From CAWCVR01 sp963799105 (GTDB lineage Bacteria; Acidobacteriota; Terriglobia; Bryobacterales; Bryobacteraceae): a DNA stretch of 64,000 nucleotides. This document shows, one piece after another, positions 16,360 to 24,616 of this stretch. Each line of letters opens with the position of its first letter. Position 1 is the stretch's first letter. The position numbers and the translations under genes were made by a program. The notes under the pieces were generated by a model, which did no database searches, had not been told where the DNA came from, and saw only the letters and a program-made list of their open reading frames with translations. The DNA lies in the NCBI GenBank assembly GCA_963799105.1, contig CAWCVR010000006.1:62001-126000 (forward strand), written 5' to 3'.

Positions 16360-16620
16360 TGGTGCCGTGACCGCAAGATACTGTTCCTTTGCCACGGGCC
16401 GCTCGCTCAGAAGCCGTGAAGAAATCGGCCGGACTGCCGGGTTGACAGACGAAAGCGTCTGTCCCACATTGCACTCGAAGGACTTGCAGCGAGGTGGGGC
16501 AGGCGCTTCCGCCTGTCAACCGATTTCTTCACAGCTTCTCACGCTCGCGGTTCCGTTCGGAACCGCGAGCGTGAGCGAGCGGCCCGCCAGAGGCGCCCAA
16601 TCACACAGTCGAAGACCCAG
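16360..16620. repeat. Palindromic repeat R1, copy b, inverted, with nested insertion
   Basis: This is R1 in the opposite orientation to copy a. It has TGCCGTGACCGCAAGATACT at the left end and CGCCCAATCACACAGTCGAA at the right. Inside is a nested inverted pair: CAGAAGCCGTGAAGAAATCG against CGATTTCTTCACAGCTTCTC. At the centre is a further hairpin set built on GACAGACGAAAGCGTCTGTC and GGGGCAGGCGCTTCCGCCTG. It ends about 10 bp before the promoter box of the GH59 gene. Confidence 0.8.
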
Positions 16621-16629
16621 CCGCGTGGG

Positions 16630-16635
16630 TACAAT
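16630..16635 (+). promoter_or_regulatory. Candidate -10 box of the GH59 gene
   Basis: TACAAT ends 6 bp before the ATG at 16642, so a transcript from it would start at the A of the start codon. Confidence 0.45.
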
Positions 16636-16641
16636 ACGAAG

Positions 16642-18612
16642 ATGCAATCCAGGCACACGCACCGGGTCATGGCATTCGCCGCGTTGTTGGTTCTGTCATC
16701 CGCAATCGCAGCCGCGCAAACCGTGGCGATCGACGCCTCAGGCGGCGGGAAAGTCTTCGATGGCGTGGGCGCGATCAGCGGCGGAGGCGGTAACTCCAGG
16801 CTCCTGATCGACTATCCGGAGCCCTATCGCAGCCAGATACTCGATTACTTATTCAAGCCGCACTACGGCGCCAACCTGCAAATCCTCAAGGTGGAGATTG
16901 GCGCAGACATGGATTCCACCGATGGCGCGGAGTCCAGCCACATGCACACGGCTGCGGACGAAGACTACAACCGCGGCTATGAGTGGTGGCTGATGGAACA
17001 AGCCAAGCTCAGAAACCCGCGCATCAAGCTGGCCGCCCTGCCATGGGGCGCGCCGCACTGGGTTGGCAACGGAAATTACTGGTCCGGGGACATGATCGAA
17101 TACACGATCAAGTGGCTGCATCACGCCGAAAGCGACCATCATCTGACCATCGACTATGTCGGAGGACGAAACGAAAAGGGCTACGACGTTCAGTGGTACA
17201 AGGATTTCAAGGCGGCGCTTCGCCTGGCCGGCCTCTCGACCATCAAAGTCGTAGCTTCCGACGATTGGCCGAAGAACAGCCTGTGGGCCGTCGCCACGGC
17301 GATGAAGAACGATCCCGCGCTCAACGACGCTATCGATATCGTGGGCGCCCACGGTCCCGGCTGGGGCGGCTATCCCACCGCCGACGCCGCATCGCTCGGC
17401 AAGCCGCTCTGGGACAGCGAAGCCCACTTCGACGAGAAACTGCCCTTCAACCAAATGGCGCGCAACATCAACCGCAACTATGCCGCCGGTAAGGTCACCG
17501 CTTCCATCTACTGGCCGGTTGTCAGCGCCATCTACGACAACCTGCCCTACGACAACATCGGACTGATTAAGTGCAACCAGCCGTGGTCGGGGCACTATGT
17601 GGTCACTCCTTCGGTCTGGGCGATGGCCCATACCACCCAATTCACCGAACCCGGCTGGCGCTATATCGATGGCGCTTCGGGCTTCTTCGAGCAGGACGCC
17701 AGCGGCGCCCACGGCAGCTTCGTCACCCTGAAGTCGCCCGATAACAAGGACTTCAGCGTCATCATCGAGACCGTTCAGGCCAAAACCGCGCAGACCGTCC
17801 GATTCGGCGTTACGGGTTTCCCGAAGGCCGTCCTGCATTTCTGGTCAACCAACTTCGCTTCCAGTAACTCCTCGGATTGGTTCGTCCAGCAGCCCGACAT
17901 CGTACCGTCCGAGGGCCAGTTCTCGCTGACCATCCAGCCCGGTTCCGTGTACACCGTGACTACCACCACGGGACAGGCCAAGGGCGCCGCTACCGGAGCC
18001 GGCGCCGCGCCGTTTCCGTTTCCATACTCCGATAACTTCGAAGCGTATTCCGTGGGTAAGTTACCGAAGTACTTTTCCGATATGTACGGGGCGTTCGAGA
18101 CGTCGCGTTGCGCCGGCGCGAGAGAGGGCACGTGTCTCGCCCAGGTGGTCACCGCCGAGCCCACGTCGTGGAAGAAGACCGGCAATCGCCCATTCACCAT
18201 TATTGGCGATCTCGAGTGGTCGGACTACCGGGTTTCAAGCGATGTCCTGCTGCGTCAGCCGGGCGCGGTCGATCTCATTGGACGCCTCACCGGGATGAGC
18301 GACGCCGATACGCCGAATTCCTATGTGCTGCGCGTCTCGGATTCGGGAGCGTGGTCGGTGCTGAAGACCGGCGCGAAACAGGCGGAAGCCGTGCTGGCCT
18401 CGGGCCAGGCGAGTCCTCTTGGTGTTGGCGCATGGCACGGACTGTCGCTGGAATTCCGGGGCGGCTCGCTGACGGCGCGGATCGATGGAGTCACGGTGCG
18501 GACGGTCTCCGACTCCAGTTACTCCAAGGGCATGGCCGGCCTGGGAGTGGTGGGCTACACGCTCGCCCAGTTCGACAACTTCAAAGTGGATCCGGTGAAG
18601 GCGGCCCCATAG
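16642..18612 (+). CDS. Galactocerebrosidase-like glycoside hydrolase (GH59), secreted
   Basis: This 656-residue protein has a signal peptide (MAFAALLVLSSAIAAAQ). It is strikingly like animal galactosylceramidase: FDGVGAISGGGGNSRLL, YPEPYRSQILDYLFKP, LKVEIGADMDSTDG and RGYEWWLMEQAK all follow the human pattern. By position in the family the acid/base Glu is in GGRNEKGYD (human IWNE) and the nucleophile in LWDSEAHFDE (human SSE). SGHYVVTPSVWAMAHTTQFT also matches. The C-terminal part (from about residue 465) resembles the lectin/laminin-G-like domain of the family. The expected activity is removal of beta-galactosyl or similar residues from a glycolipid or glycan outside the cell. Substrate in this organism is unknown. 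The neighbouring genes do not form a clear catabolic set with it. Confidence 0.88.
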   Translation: MQSRHTHRVMAFAALLVLSSAIAAAQTVAIDASGGGKVFDGVGAISGGGGNSRLLIDYPEPYRSQILDYLFKPHYGANLQILKVEIGADMDSTDGAESSHMHTAADEDYNRGYEWWLMEQAKLRNPRIKLAALPWGAPHWVGNGNYWSGDMIEYTIKWLHHAESDHHLTIDYVGGRNEKGYDVQWYKDFKAALRLAGLSTIKVVASDDWPKNSLWAVATAMKNDPALNDAIDIVGAHGPGWGGYPTADAASLGKPLWDSEAHFDEKLPFNQMARNINRNYAAGKVTASIYWPVVSAIYDNLPYDNIGLIKCNQPWSGHYVVTPSVWAMAHTTQFTEPGWRYIDGASGFFEQDASGAHGSFVTLKSPDNKDFSVIIETVQAKTAQTVRFGVTGFPKAVLHFWSTNFASSNSSDWFVQQPDIVPSEGQFSLTIQPGSVYTVTTTTGQAKGAATGAGAAPFPFPYSDNFEAYSVGKLPKYFSDMYGAFETSRCAGAREGTCLAQVVTAEPTSWKKTGNRPFTIIGDLEWSDYRVSSDVLLRQPGAVDLIGRLTGMSDADTPNSYVLRVSDSGAWSVLKTGAKQAEAVLASGQASPLGVGAWHGLSLEFRGGSLTARIDGVTVRTVSDSSYSKGMAGLGVVGYTLAQFDNFKVDPVKAAP

Positions 18613-19723
18613 CGGCAAACTCGGCCAGCGCCTGGGCGATCCGCTCACAGGCGTGCCCGTCGCCGTAGGGGTTGTGGATGGCCGTCATGCGGGCGTATTC
18701 GGCTTCATCGTCCAGGAGCCGGGTGGCTTCGTCCACGATGCGGCGCTGGCCGGTTCCCACCAGTTTCACGGTGCCGGCTTCGACGGCTTCCGGACGCTCG
18801 GTCTTCTCCCGCAGCACCAGCACCGGCTTGCCGAGCGACGGCGCTTCCTCCTGAATGCCGCCGGAGTCCGTGAGAATCAGGTACGACCGGCGCATCAGAT
18901 CGACAAACGAAACGTACGGCAGCGGGTCCAGCAGCACCACGTTGGACAGCCCCGAGAGCAGGCTGTGGGCCGGGCCCAGAACGTTGGGATTGCGATGAAC
19001 CGGGAACGCAATCTGCACGTCGGGACGGGAGGCCAGTTGCGCCAGCGCCCGCATCGCCCCCTCGAAGGCGGGCCCGAAATTCTCGCGGCGGTGGGCGGTG
19101 ACCAGCACCAGCCGCCTGCCGGTGTTCAGCCAGGGCCACACCGGCGCGGGCGCCGACCCGTTGTCGAGCGCGTCGCGGACCCACAGCACCGCGTCGATGC
19201 CGGTGTTGCCGGTGACGAAAACCTTCCGCGGGTCCACGCCTTCCCCCAGCAGGGCGGCCTGGGCGCGGCTCGTGGGCGCGAAATGCAAGGCGGCGATGCG
19301 CGAGGTCAGGACGCGGTTCATCTCCTCGGGAAACGGAGAGAGCGGGTCGCCGGTGCGCAGACCGGCCTCGACGTGCGCCACGTCGATCTGGCGGTAGAAC
19401 GCGCCCAGGGCGCCGGCCAGCGTGGTGGTGGTATCTCCCTGAACCACGACCGCGTCCGGCCGTTCGGCCGCGAGAACCGGGTCGAGGGCGGCCAGGATTC
19501 TGGCCGTCAGCGCGGAGAGCGTCTGGCCCGGCTGCATGAGATCGAGGTCGAAATCCGGCGTCACGCCGAATACCTCGAGCACCTGGTCCAGCATGCCGCG
19601 ATGCTGCGCGGTGACGCACACCCGAACCTGGAACTGGCCGGGCCGCGAGCGCAATCGCCGCACCAGCGGGCAAAGCTTGATGGCCTCCGGCCGGGTGCCG
19701 AAGATGAAGAGAATCCGGGTCAA
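18581..19723 (-). CDS. wecB: UDP-N-acetylglucosamine 2-epimerase (non-hydrolysing)
   Basis: This 380-residue enzyme interconverts UDP-GlcNAc and UDP-ManNAc for surface polysaccharide synthesis in the cytoplasm. Family lines are clear: IFGTRPEAIKLCPLV at the N-terminus, VVVQGDTTTTLAGALGAFY, HVEAGLRTGDPLSPFPEE, VTAHRRENFG and LTDSGGIQEEAPSLGKPVLVLRE. The start is a TTG at 19723 (TTG ACC CGG ATT CTC), which fits the conserved N-terminus. A TATACT box is 6 bp upstream. It converges on the GH59 gene and overlaps its end by 32 bp. With the ACP/acyltransferase group next door it suggests envelope glycan work. Confidence 0.95.
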   Translation of the reverse strand: MTRILFIFGTRPEAIKLCPLVRRLRSRPGQFQVRVCVTAQHRGMLDQVLEVFGVTPDFDLDLMQPGQTLSALTARILAALDPVLAAERPDAVVVQGDTTTTLAGALGAFYRQIDVAHVEAGLRTGDPLSPFPEEMNRVLTSRIAALHFAPTSRAQAALLGEGVDPRKVFVTGNTGIDAVLWVRDALDNGSAPAPVWPWLNTGRRLVLVTAHRRENFGPAFEGAMRALAQLASRPDVQIAFPVHRNPNVLGPAHSLLSGLSNVVLLDPLPYVSFVDLMRRSYLILTDSGGIQEEAPSLGKPVLVLREKTERPEAVEAGTVKLVGTGQRRIVDEATRLLDDEAEYARMTAIHNPYGDGHACERIAQALAEFAAMGPPSPDPL

Positions 19724-19729
19724 ACCTCA

Positions 19730-19735
19730 AGTATA
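19730..19735 (-). promoter_or_regulatory. Candidate -10 box of wecB
   Basis: TATACT on the minus strand ends 6 bp before the TTG start at 19723. The six bases between (TGAGGT) could also act as a weak ribosome site, so a leaderless transcript is likely but not the only reading. Confidence 0.45.
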
Positions 19736-19914
19736 GTAGGTGTGCGCGGCGCCAGGCGGGACCGTAATCCGTCCGTAAGCCCGTAGCCACCGGGTCCGCA
19801 CCAGCCCGGTGCGGGGCCGCCGATGGCGGACGCATGGCTGGCCGGGCGGTTCGTTGTGGGTCAGGGCGCTTACGGACGGATTACGGGCGGGAAGTCCGGG
19901 GTTATGAGGTGCGC

Positions 19915-19920
19915 TACAAT
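19915..19920 (+). promoter_or_regulatory. Candidate -10 box of the acyl carrier protein gene
   Basis: TACAAT ends 6 bp before the ATG at 19927. The same spacing is seen at several other genes in the window. Confidence 0.45.
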
Positions 19921-19926
19921 CCGAAC

Positions 19927-20154
19927 ATGACGATGGACGAGTTTCTGAGCCAGTTTGCCGACCTGATCGAAGCTCCCGCCGGCTCGCTGCGGGCCGAGGA
20001 TAAGCTGTCGGACCTGGAAGGGTGGAACTCGATGGCCATGGTGGGTTTTATCGCCTTCGCCGACGAGCACTTCGAGAAGACCCTGTCGCCCCGGCTGTTC
20101 GCGACCTGCTCCACGGTCGCCGATTTGGCCAGGTTAACGGGGCTGACAACGTAG
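19927..20154 (+). CDS. Acyl carrier protein-like protein
   Basis: This is a 75-residue ACP. The phosphopantetheine-attachment Ser is in LEGWNSMAMV (pattern WDSL/NSM), between predicted helices 1 and 2 at about residue 37. The start at 19927 (MTMDEFLSQFADL) gives a normal ACP length; an in-frame start at 19834 would add unlikely residues across the promoter box. It differs from the housekeeping AcpP (no DSLD motif). It heads a small group with an acyltransferase, an SDR and a KAS III enzyme, so it probably carries the acyl group of a dedicated side pathway. Confidence 0.82.
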   Translation: MTMDEFLSQFADLIEAPAGSLRAEDKLSDLEGWNSMAMVGFIAFADEHFEKTLSPRLFATCSTVADLARLTGLTT

Positions 20155-20178
20155 ACGCCCGCCTCGTAAGTACTTCCG

Positions 20179-20955
20179 ATGAGTATCGTAGATGGTCTGA
20201 TTCTCCGCATCAAACGAGCCGAAACGCCGCCAACCCGGCTTCTGAAGCGCCTTCTGCGCAGCTTCTTCAACCCCACGCTGCCTCCCATTCCCCGCGCTTT
20301 CCTCGCCCCGCTGCGTCTGCTGTACGAAGGTCATTTCCTGACGATCTCGGTGTTTCGCTGGGTCCTGACAATGTTCTACCGGAATCCGTTGTTCCAGGCG
20401 CGGTGTGCGAGTTTCGGACGGCGGGTTTCGATGGACGGGCTTCCGTTCGTGAGTGGACACGTCCGCATCTATGTCGGCGACAACGTCAAGTTCGGCGGTG
20501 GGATCTTCATCGTCGCCGCACGGATCTTCGACGAACCGAAGCTCATCCTGAAGGACCGCGCGGCGGTGGGATGGGGCACATGGATCACGGTGAACCGGGA
20601 AGTGATTCTGGAAGAGGACGTGATGGTTTCCTTCGGCTGCCGCATTTCCGACTCGGACGGCCATTGCCGCGAGGCGGATCTCCGCGCCGCCGGCGCCGCT
20701 CCCAAACGGGCGGACATCCACCCGGTGCGTATCTGCAAGCATGCCTGGATCGGCAACGGAACTCATATCATGAAGGGCGTCACCATCGGCGAAGGAGCCG
20801 TCATCGGCGCCAATAGCGTGGTGATCACCAATATTCCGGCATACTCGCTGGCGATGGGAAACCCGGCCGAGGTGCTGTTCCGCAATTACGGGCTGCCTAC
20901 CACCGCGCCGCGCAAAGGCAGGAAGCCGGAGGACGCCGGCAGTTCCGCTCAGTGA
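20179..20955 (+). CDS. Left-handed beta-helix acyltransferase (WbbJ/maltose-acetyltransferase type)
   Basis: This 258-residue protein has a C-terminal hexapeptide-repeat domain: VRIYVGDNVKFGGGIFIVA, then VRICKHAWIGNGTHIMKG, VTIGEGAVIGANSVV and the closing IPAYSLAMGNPAEVLFR. The presumed catalytic His is replaced or shifted: RISDSDGHCREAD carries a His where family members have DH. The N-terminal 90 residues are basic and helical and could associate with the membrane. It lies 24 bp after the ACP gene, so an ACP-bound acyl donor is plausible. The likely role is O- or N-acylation of a sugar in an envelope glycan. Confidence 0.82.
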   Translation: MSIVDGLILRIKRAETPPTRLLKRLLRSFFNPTLPPIPRAFLAPLRLLYEGHFLTISVFRWVLTMFYRNPLFQARCASFGRRVSMDGLPFVSGHVRIYVGDNVKFGGGIFIVAARIFDEPKLILKDRAAVGWGTWITVNREVILEEDVMVSFGCRISDSDGHCREADLRAAGAAPKRADIHPVRICKHAWIGNGTHIMKGVTIGEGAVIGANSVVITNIPAYSLAMGNPAEVLFRNYGLPTTAPRKGRKPEDAGSSAQ

Positions 20956-21710
20956 AGCGAGTACCCGCCATCGATTTCCAGTGTGGAACCGGTAATCCAG
21001 CGCCCGGTTTCCGCCAGCAGGAACGCGATGGAGTAAGCCACGTCGCGCGGCTCGCCGAAGCCCAGCGGATGCCGCCGCCGCAGCGCGTCCAGGTGTTCCG
21101 CTCCCGCGCTTTCGCCCAGCCGGGCGAGCATCCGGGTATTGACGCTCGCCGGGGCGACACAATTGACCCGAAGCCCGTCGGCAGCCAATTCATGGGCCGC
21201 CGACCGGGAGAAGCCTATCATGGCGGCCTTGCTGGCCGCATACGCGGAAAGCCCTAAGTCCCCGCTGAACGCGGCAACCGAGGATATCAGGACGACCCCG
21301 CTGCCTCGGACGGCGCACCCTCGCGCGCGAAAGGCCTTGACCAGCATGATGGCGCCGGTCACATTCGCATGCATCAGCGCTTCGACCTTGGCCGTAGTAA
21401 GAAACTGCACCGGCAGCAGCAGGTGAAGCCCCGCGCAGTGCGCCACGCCACCCAGCGGACCAGCGCGATCTACGATGCCGCGAATCCAGTTCGGAATGGC
21501 ATCGGTATTATCCAGGTCGAAAGGCTCCATCGAGTGGCCGGTTCCCTCCAACCGATCCAGGGTTTCGGCCAGCCGCTCCTTGTTTCTGCCGGATACTACC
21601 AGACGAGCATTCAACTGGCTCAACAGGATTGCGGTCTCACGGCCAATCCCGGATGAAGCGCCGGTGACGAGGACAACGGCGCCCTTCATATCCATCGGGT
21701 TCTGCATCAT
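20949..21710 (-). CDS. Short-chain dehydrogenase/reductase (FabG-like)
   Basis: This is a classical SDR of about 253 residues. The nucleotide site is VTGASSGIGRET, the structural motif is HCAGLH (family NNAG), the catalytic Ser is in LISSVAAF, YAASKAAMIGFS carries Tyr and Lys, and the C-terminal signature is WITGSTLEIDGGYS. The likely reaction is NAD(P)-dependent reduction of a ketone; FabG-like beta-ketoacyl-ACP reduction fits the nearby ACP and KAS III. The start at 21710 gives MMQNPMDMKGAVV; MDMKGAVV at 21695 is the alternative. Its 3' end overlaps the convergent acyltransferase gene by 7 bp. Confidence 0.88.
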   Translation of the reverse strand: MMQNPMDMKGAVVLVTGASSGIGRETAILLSQLNARLVVSGRNKERLAETLDRLEGTGHSMEPFDLDNTDAIPNWIRGIVDRAGPLGGVAHCAGLHLLLPVQFLTTAKVEALMHANVTGAIMLVKAFRARGCAVRGSGVVLISSVAAFSGDLGLSAYAASKAAMIGFSRSAAHELAADGLRVNCVAPASVNTRMLARLGESAGAEHLDALRRRHPLGFGEPRDVAYSIAFLLAETGRWITGSTLEIDGGYSLH

Positions 21711-21826
21711 GGCGAGCGTTCGACAGACCCAGTGTAGCAAAGCCGGCCGGAAGACCCGACCGGGGACCGCGGCACCCGCTATGCTATACAAGAGGGGCAG
21801 CGGGACTCGGGTGGAAAGAGGGTACT

Positions 21827-22852
21827 ATGCACGCCGGCATCGCCGCGATTGAGTACTACCTGCCGCGGACGACGGTAACCACGGCCGACCTGTCGTCGGA
21901 GTTTCCGGACTGGTCGGTGGCAAAGATCGACGACAAGACCGGTATTCGCGACCGGCATATCGCGGCCGAGGGGGAATGCTCGTCGGACATGGCGGTCTCG
22001 GCGGCCGGGAAACTGTTCGACTCGGGCGCCTGCCGGCCCGCGGAAATCGACTTTGTCCTGCTGTGTACGCAAAGCCCGGATTACTTTCTGCCCACCACCG
22101 CCTGTCTGATCCAGGACCGGCTGGGGATCCCCACTTCCGCCGGGGCACTCGATTTCAACCTGGGGTGCTCGGGCTTCGTGTACGGGCTGGGGCTGGCTGA
22201 AGGGCTGATCGCCACCGGGCAGGCTTCCAAGGTCCTGCTGCTGACGGCGGAGACTTACAGCAAGTTTCTCAACCAGCGGGACCGCAGCGTGCGGACCATC
22301 TTCGGCGATGCCGCGGCGGCGACTTTGCTGGTGGCCGAAGCCACCGAACTCCCCTCAATCGGGCCTTTCGTGTATGGCACCGACGGCAGCGGCGGCCCTA
22401 ACCTGATGGTGCCAACCGGCGGCATGCGCTGCCCCCGCACGGCTGGAAGCGGCGTGGTGGTTGAAGACGACACCGGGAACGCGCGCAGCCAGGACAATCT
22501 CTACATGAACGGCGGCGAAATCTTCACCTTCACCATCGGCGCCGTGCCGAAGGCGGTTAACGCCCTGCTGAAGAAGTCCGGGCTGACGATGGCCGGGATC
22601 GACCGGTTTGTGTTCCATCAGGCCAACCGCTACATGTTGGAGCACCTCAGGAAGCGCATGAAGATACCGGCGGAGAAGTTTCAGCTCACCATGGACCACT
22701 GCGGCAATACGGTTTCCTCCACCATCCCGATCGGTCTCAAACACGCCGCGCTCGATGGGCGGCTCGCCAAGGGCGATCGCGCCATGCTGGTAGGTTTCGG
22801 GGTGGGTTACTCCTGGGGCGCCACGCTGGTGCGCTGGAGCGGCCTCCACTAA
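21827..22852 (+). CDS. 3-oxoacyl-ACP synthase III (KAS III)-like protein
   Basis: This is a 341-residue thiolase-fold condensing enzyme. The triad is visible: Cys in FNLGCSGFVYGLGLAEGL, His in FVFHQANRYM and Asn in CGNTVSST. It also has the C-terminal GVGYSWGATLVRW. Length and motifs match FabH-like proteins found in polysaccharide and lipid-modification clusters; initiation of normal fatty acid synthesis is the other possibility. A ribosome site (GGAAAGAGGG) precedes the ATG. The neighbours (ACP, acyltransferase, divergent SDR) suggest a dedicated acyl-modification route. Confidence 0.9.
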   Translation: MHAGIAAIEYYLPRTTVTTADLSSEFPDWSVAKIDDKTGIRDRHIAAEGECSSDMAVSAAGKLFDSGACRPAEIDFVLLCTQSPDYFLPTTACLIQDRLGIPTSAGALDFNLGCSGFVYGLGLAEGLIATGQASKVLLLTAETYSKFLNQRDRSVRTIFGDAAAATLLVAEATELPSIGPFVYGTDGSGGPNLMVPTGGMRCPRTAGSGVVVEDDTGNARSQDNLYMNGGEIFTFTIGAVPKAVNALLKKSGLTMAGIDRFVFHQANRYMLEHLRKRMKIPAEKFQLTMDHCGNTVSSTIPIGLKHAALDGRLAKGDRAMLVGFGVGYSWGATLVRWSGLH

Positions 22853-22867
22853 AGAGGGTGTGCTACC

Positions 22868-24589
22868 ATGCGGGCTTCCGGAAATCTCATGCAGGAGCGT
22901 TCTCATCTGCCGTCCGGCTGGAAGCCGTGGCTGGTGGCCGCGGCATTAGTTCTGGTGGCGGTCTTACTGTTCACCCGGCCGTACAGCTACGTAGACTCGT
23001 TCAATTACGCCCTCCACATCGTGGATCGTTCCCGGGCGGCCGCGCCGGCGGGGCACACCCCTTTTTGGGATTTTGGCCACGCCCTCTGGCGGCCGATGGG
23101 CTACGCGGTATGGAGCCTGTTCCGGCCGGCGCTGGATGGCGCCTTTCCCGCCGACCGCCCGTTGGGCGCGGGGGTGGCCCTGATCGCGCTGAGCGTTGTG
23201 GGCGCATTCCTCTCGGTAGTCTTCCTGTTCCTGCTGGCGGCGCGGGCGACGGGCAAAGCATGGGTGGGTGGCGCGGTTTCCCTGGGACTGATCGCCACCG
23301 ACGCGGTGATGAACTACGCGGCAACCGGGACCGCCTATATGGCGGGCGGGGCCTTTCAGTTCGCCGGTCTCTACGTGCTGTTTCGCGCCATTCAGGAAGG
23401 CCGCTTGACCTTGTGGAGGGGCCTGGCTGCCGGCCTGCTGCTGGGCGCGTCGGTCACCATCTGGTTTCCGTACTGCCTGTCGATTCCCGGTTTGTTGTGC
23501 TTTGGCCTCCTGTGGCCGGAGGCCGCGGGCGGAAACCTGCGCGCCCGCATCCGCTTCCTGCTGCCGGGGGTGGCGGGCTGCGCCCTGGCGCTCGCCGCGG
23601 TGTATCTTCCCGTCATGGCGGCGGCTCAGGTCCGCGGCGTTGCCGAGGCGCGGGACTGGGCCGCGGGTAACCGCTACGGCATCCAATCGAATCGCGGCTA
23701 CGTGCGGATGCTGGCGGGAATCCCGCGCTCGTTCTTCTACCTGGGCCAGGACACGGTCGCCTGGAAACGGCTGGTGTTCCGGGGCGCTGGGAATCGCGCC
23801 AGCATGGCGGAGGCCGCCTCCAGCGGACTCTGGAAAGCGGTTATCGTATACCTGGTTCTGGGCTGGCTGGCGCTGCGGTTGATGCGCCGCCACCGCGCAC
23901 TGCTCTGGTGCCTGCTGGTGAATGCGGCGCCGGTCCTATACTTTGCCGCGTTCCTGTTCGACCCCGGACCTCCGGAGCGCTATTATCCGCTCTTTCCGCT
24001 GCTGTTCCTGGGCTTTGCATGCGTCATGGCCGAGGAAGTCCGTTCCCGCACGGGCCGGTTGATTCCGGTGGCGTTTTTCGCGGCCATGCTGCTGGTGAAT
24101 GGCGCGGCGATGTGGCGCTTCGACGGCAATCGCGGTTTCGAAGACGCCGTTGCCCGGCTCGACAGCCTCAATCCGCATGTCACGCCGAACGACAGTATCC
24201 TGGTGCTCTCGGCCCCGGATTCCGTGAACCGCTTTGTCGCGGCGCGGCCCTTCGATCCGGCCAGCCGCTACCGCTACCTGCTGTTTACCGCGATCCCGCT
24301 GGGGAACGAGCACATGGCCAGGTGGCAGCGGGACGTTGCGGAACTGGCGTTGGACCATTGGCGGCGCGGCGGTCACGTTTGGGTCTCGCTGCGGCTGCTG
24401 GCGGCCTCGCCGCGGCCCGAATGGGGTTGGGTGGAAGGCGACGACAAACGGGTTTCGTGGGCCGCCGTTCCGGCGTTTTTCGGGGAACTGGACCTGCTTC
24501 CGCCGTTCGGGGGCGCGGACGGTTTCGCCGAGATGGCCCCGTCGGAGAAGAACCGGAAGTTGTTTAGCGAACTGTCGGCGGGGCGTTGA
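22868..24589 (+). CDS. Multi-spanning membrane protein, GT-C-like
   Basis: This 573-residue integral membrane protein is not confidently assigned. The first helix is WLVAAALVLVAVLLF, directly followed by TRPYSYVDSFNYALHIV. An acidic residue in the first periplasmic loop at this place is typical of GT-C glycosyltransferases that use lipid-linked sugars. About 10 further helices follow (for example VALIALSVVGAFLSVVFLFL and PVLYFAAFLF). The C-terminal 150 residues are soluble, with VTPNDSILVLSAPDSVNRF. It starts 15 bp after the KAS III gene and is probably co-transcribed. A role in glycan or lipid transfer is inference. Confidence 0.6.
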   Translation: MRASGNLMQERSHLPSGWKPWLVAAALVLVAVLLFTRPYSYVDSFNYALHIVDRSRAAAPAGHTPFWDFGHALWRPMGYAVWSLFRPALDGAFPADRPLGAGVALIALSVVGAFLSVVFLFLLAARATGKAWVGGAVSLGLIATDAVMNYAATGTAYMAGGAFQFAGLYVLFRAIQEGRLTLWRGLAAGLLLGASVTIWFPYCLSIPGLLCFGLLWPEAAGGNLRARIRFLLPGVAGCALALAAVYLPVMAAAQVRGVAEARDWAAGNRYGIQSNRGYVRMLAGIPRSFFYLGQDTVAWKRLVFRGAGNRASMAEAASSGLWKAVIVYLVLGWLALRLMRRHRALLWCLLVNAAPVLYFAAFLFDPGPPERYYPLFPLLFLGFACVMAEEVRSRTGRLIPVAFFAAMLLVNGAAMWRFDGNRGFEDAVARLDSLNPHVTPNDSILVLSAPDSVNRFVAARPFDPASRYRYLLFTAIPLGNEHMARWQRDVAELALDHWRRGGHVWVSLRLLAASPRPEWGWVEGDDKRVSWAAVPAFFGELDLLPPFGGADGFAEMAPSEKNRKLFSELSAGR

Positions 24590-24616
24590 CGGAGACGGCG
24601 GGGGCAGGCTGGCCCG

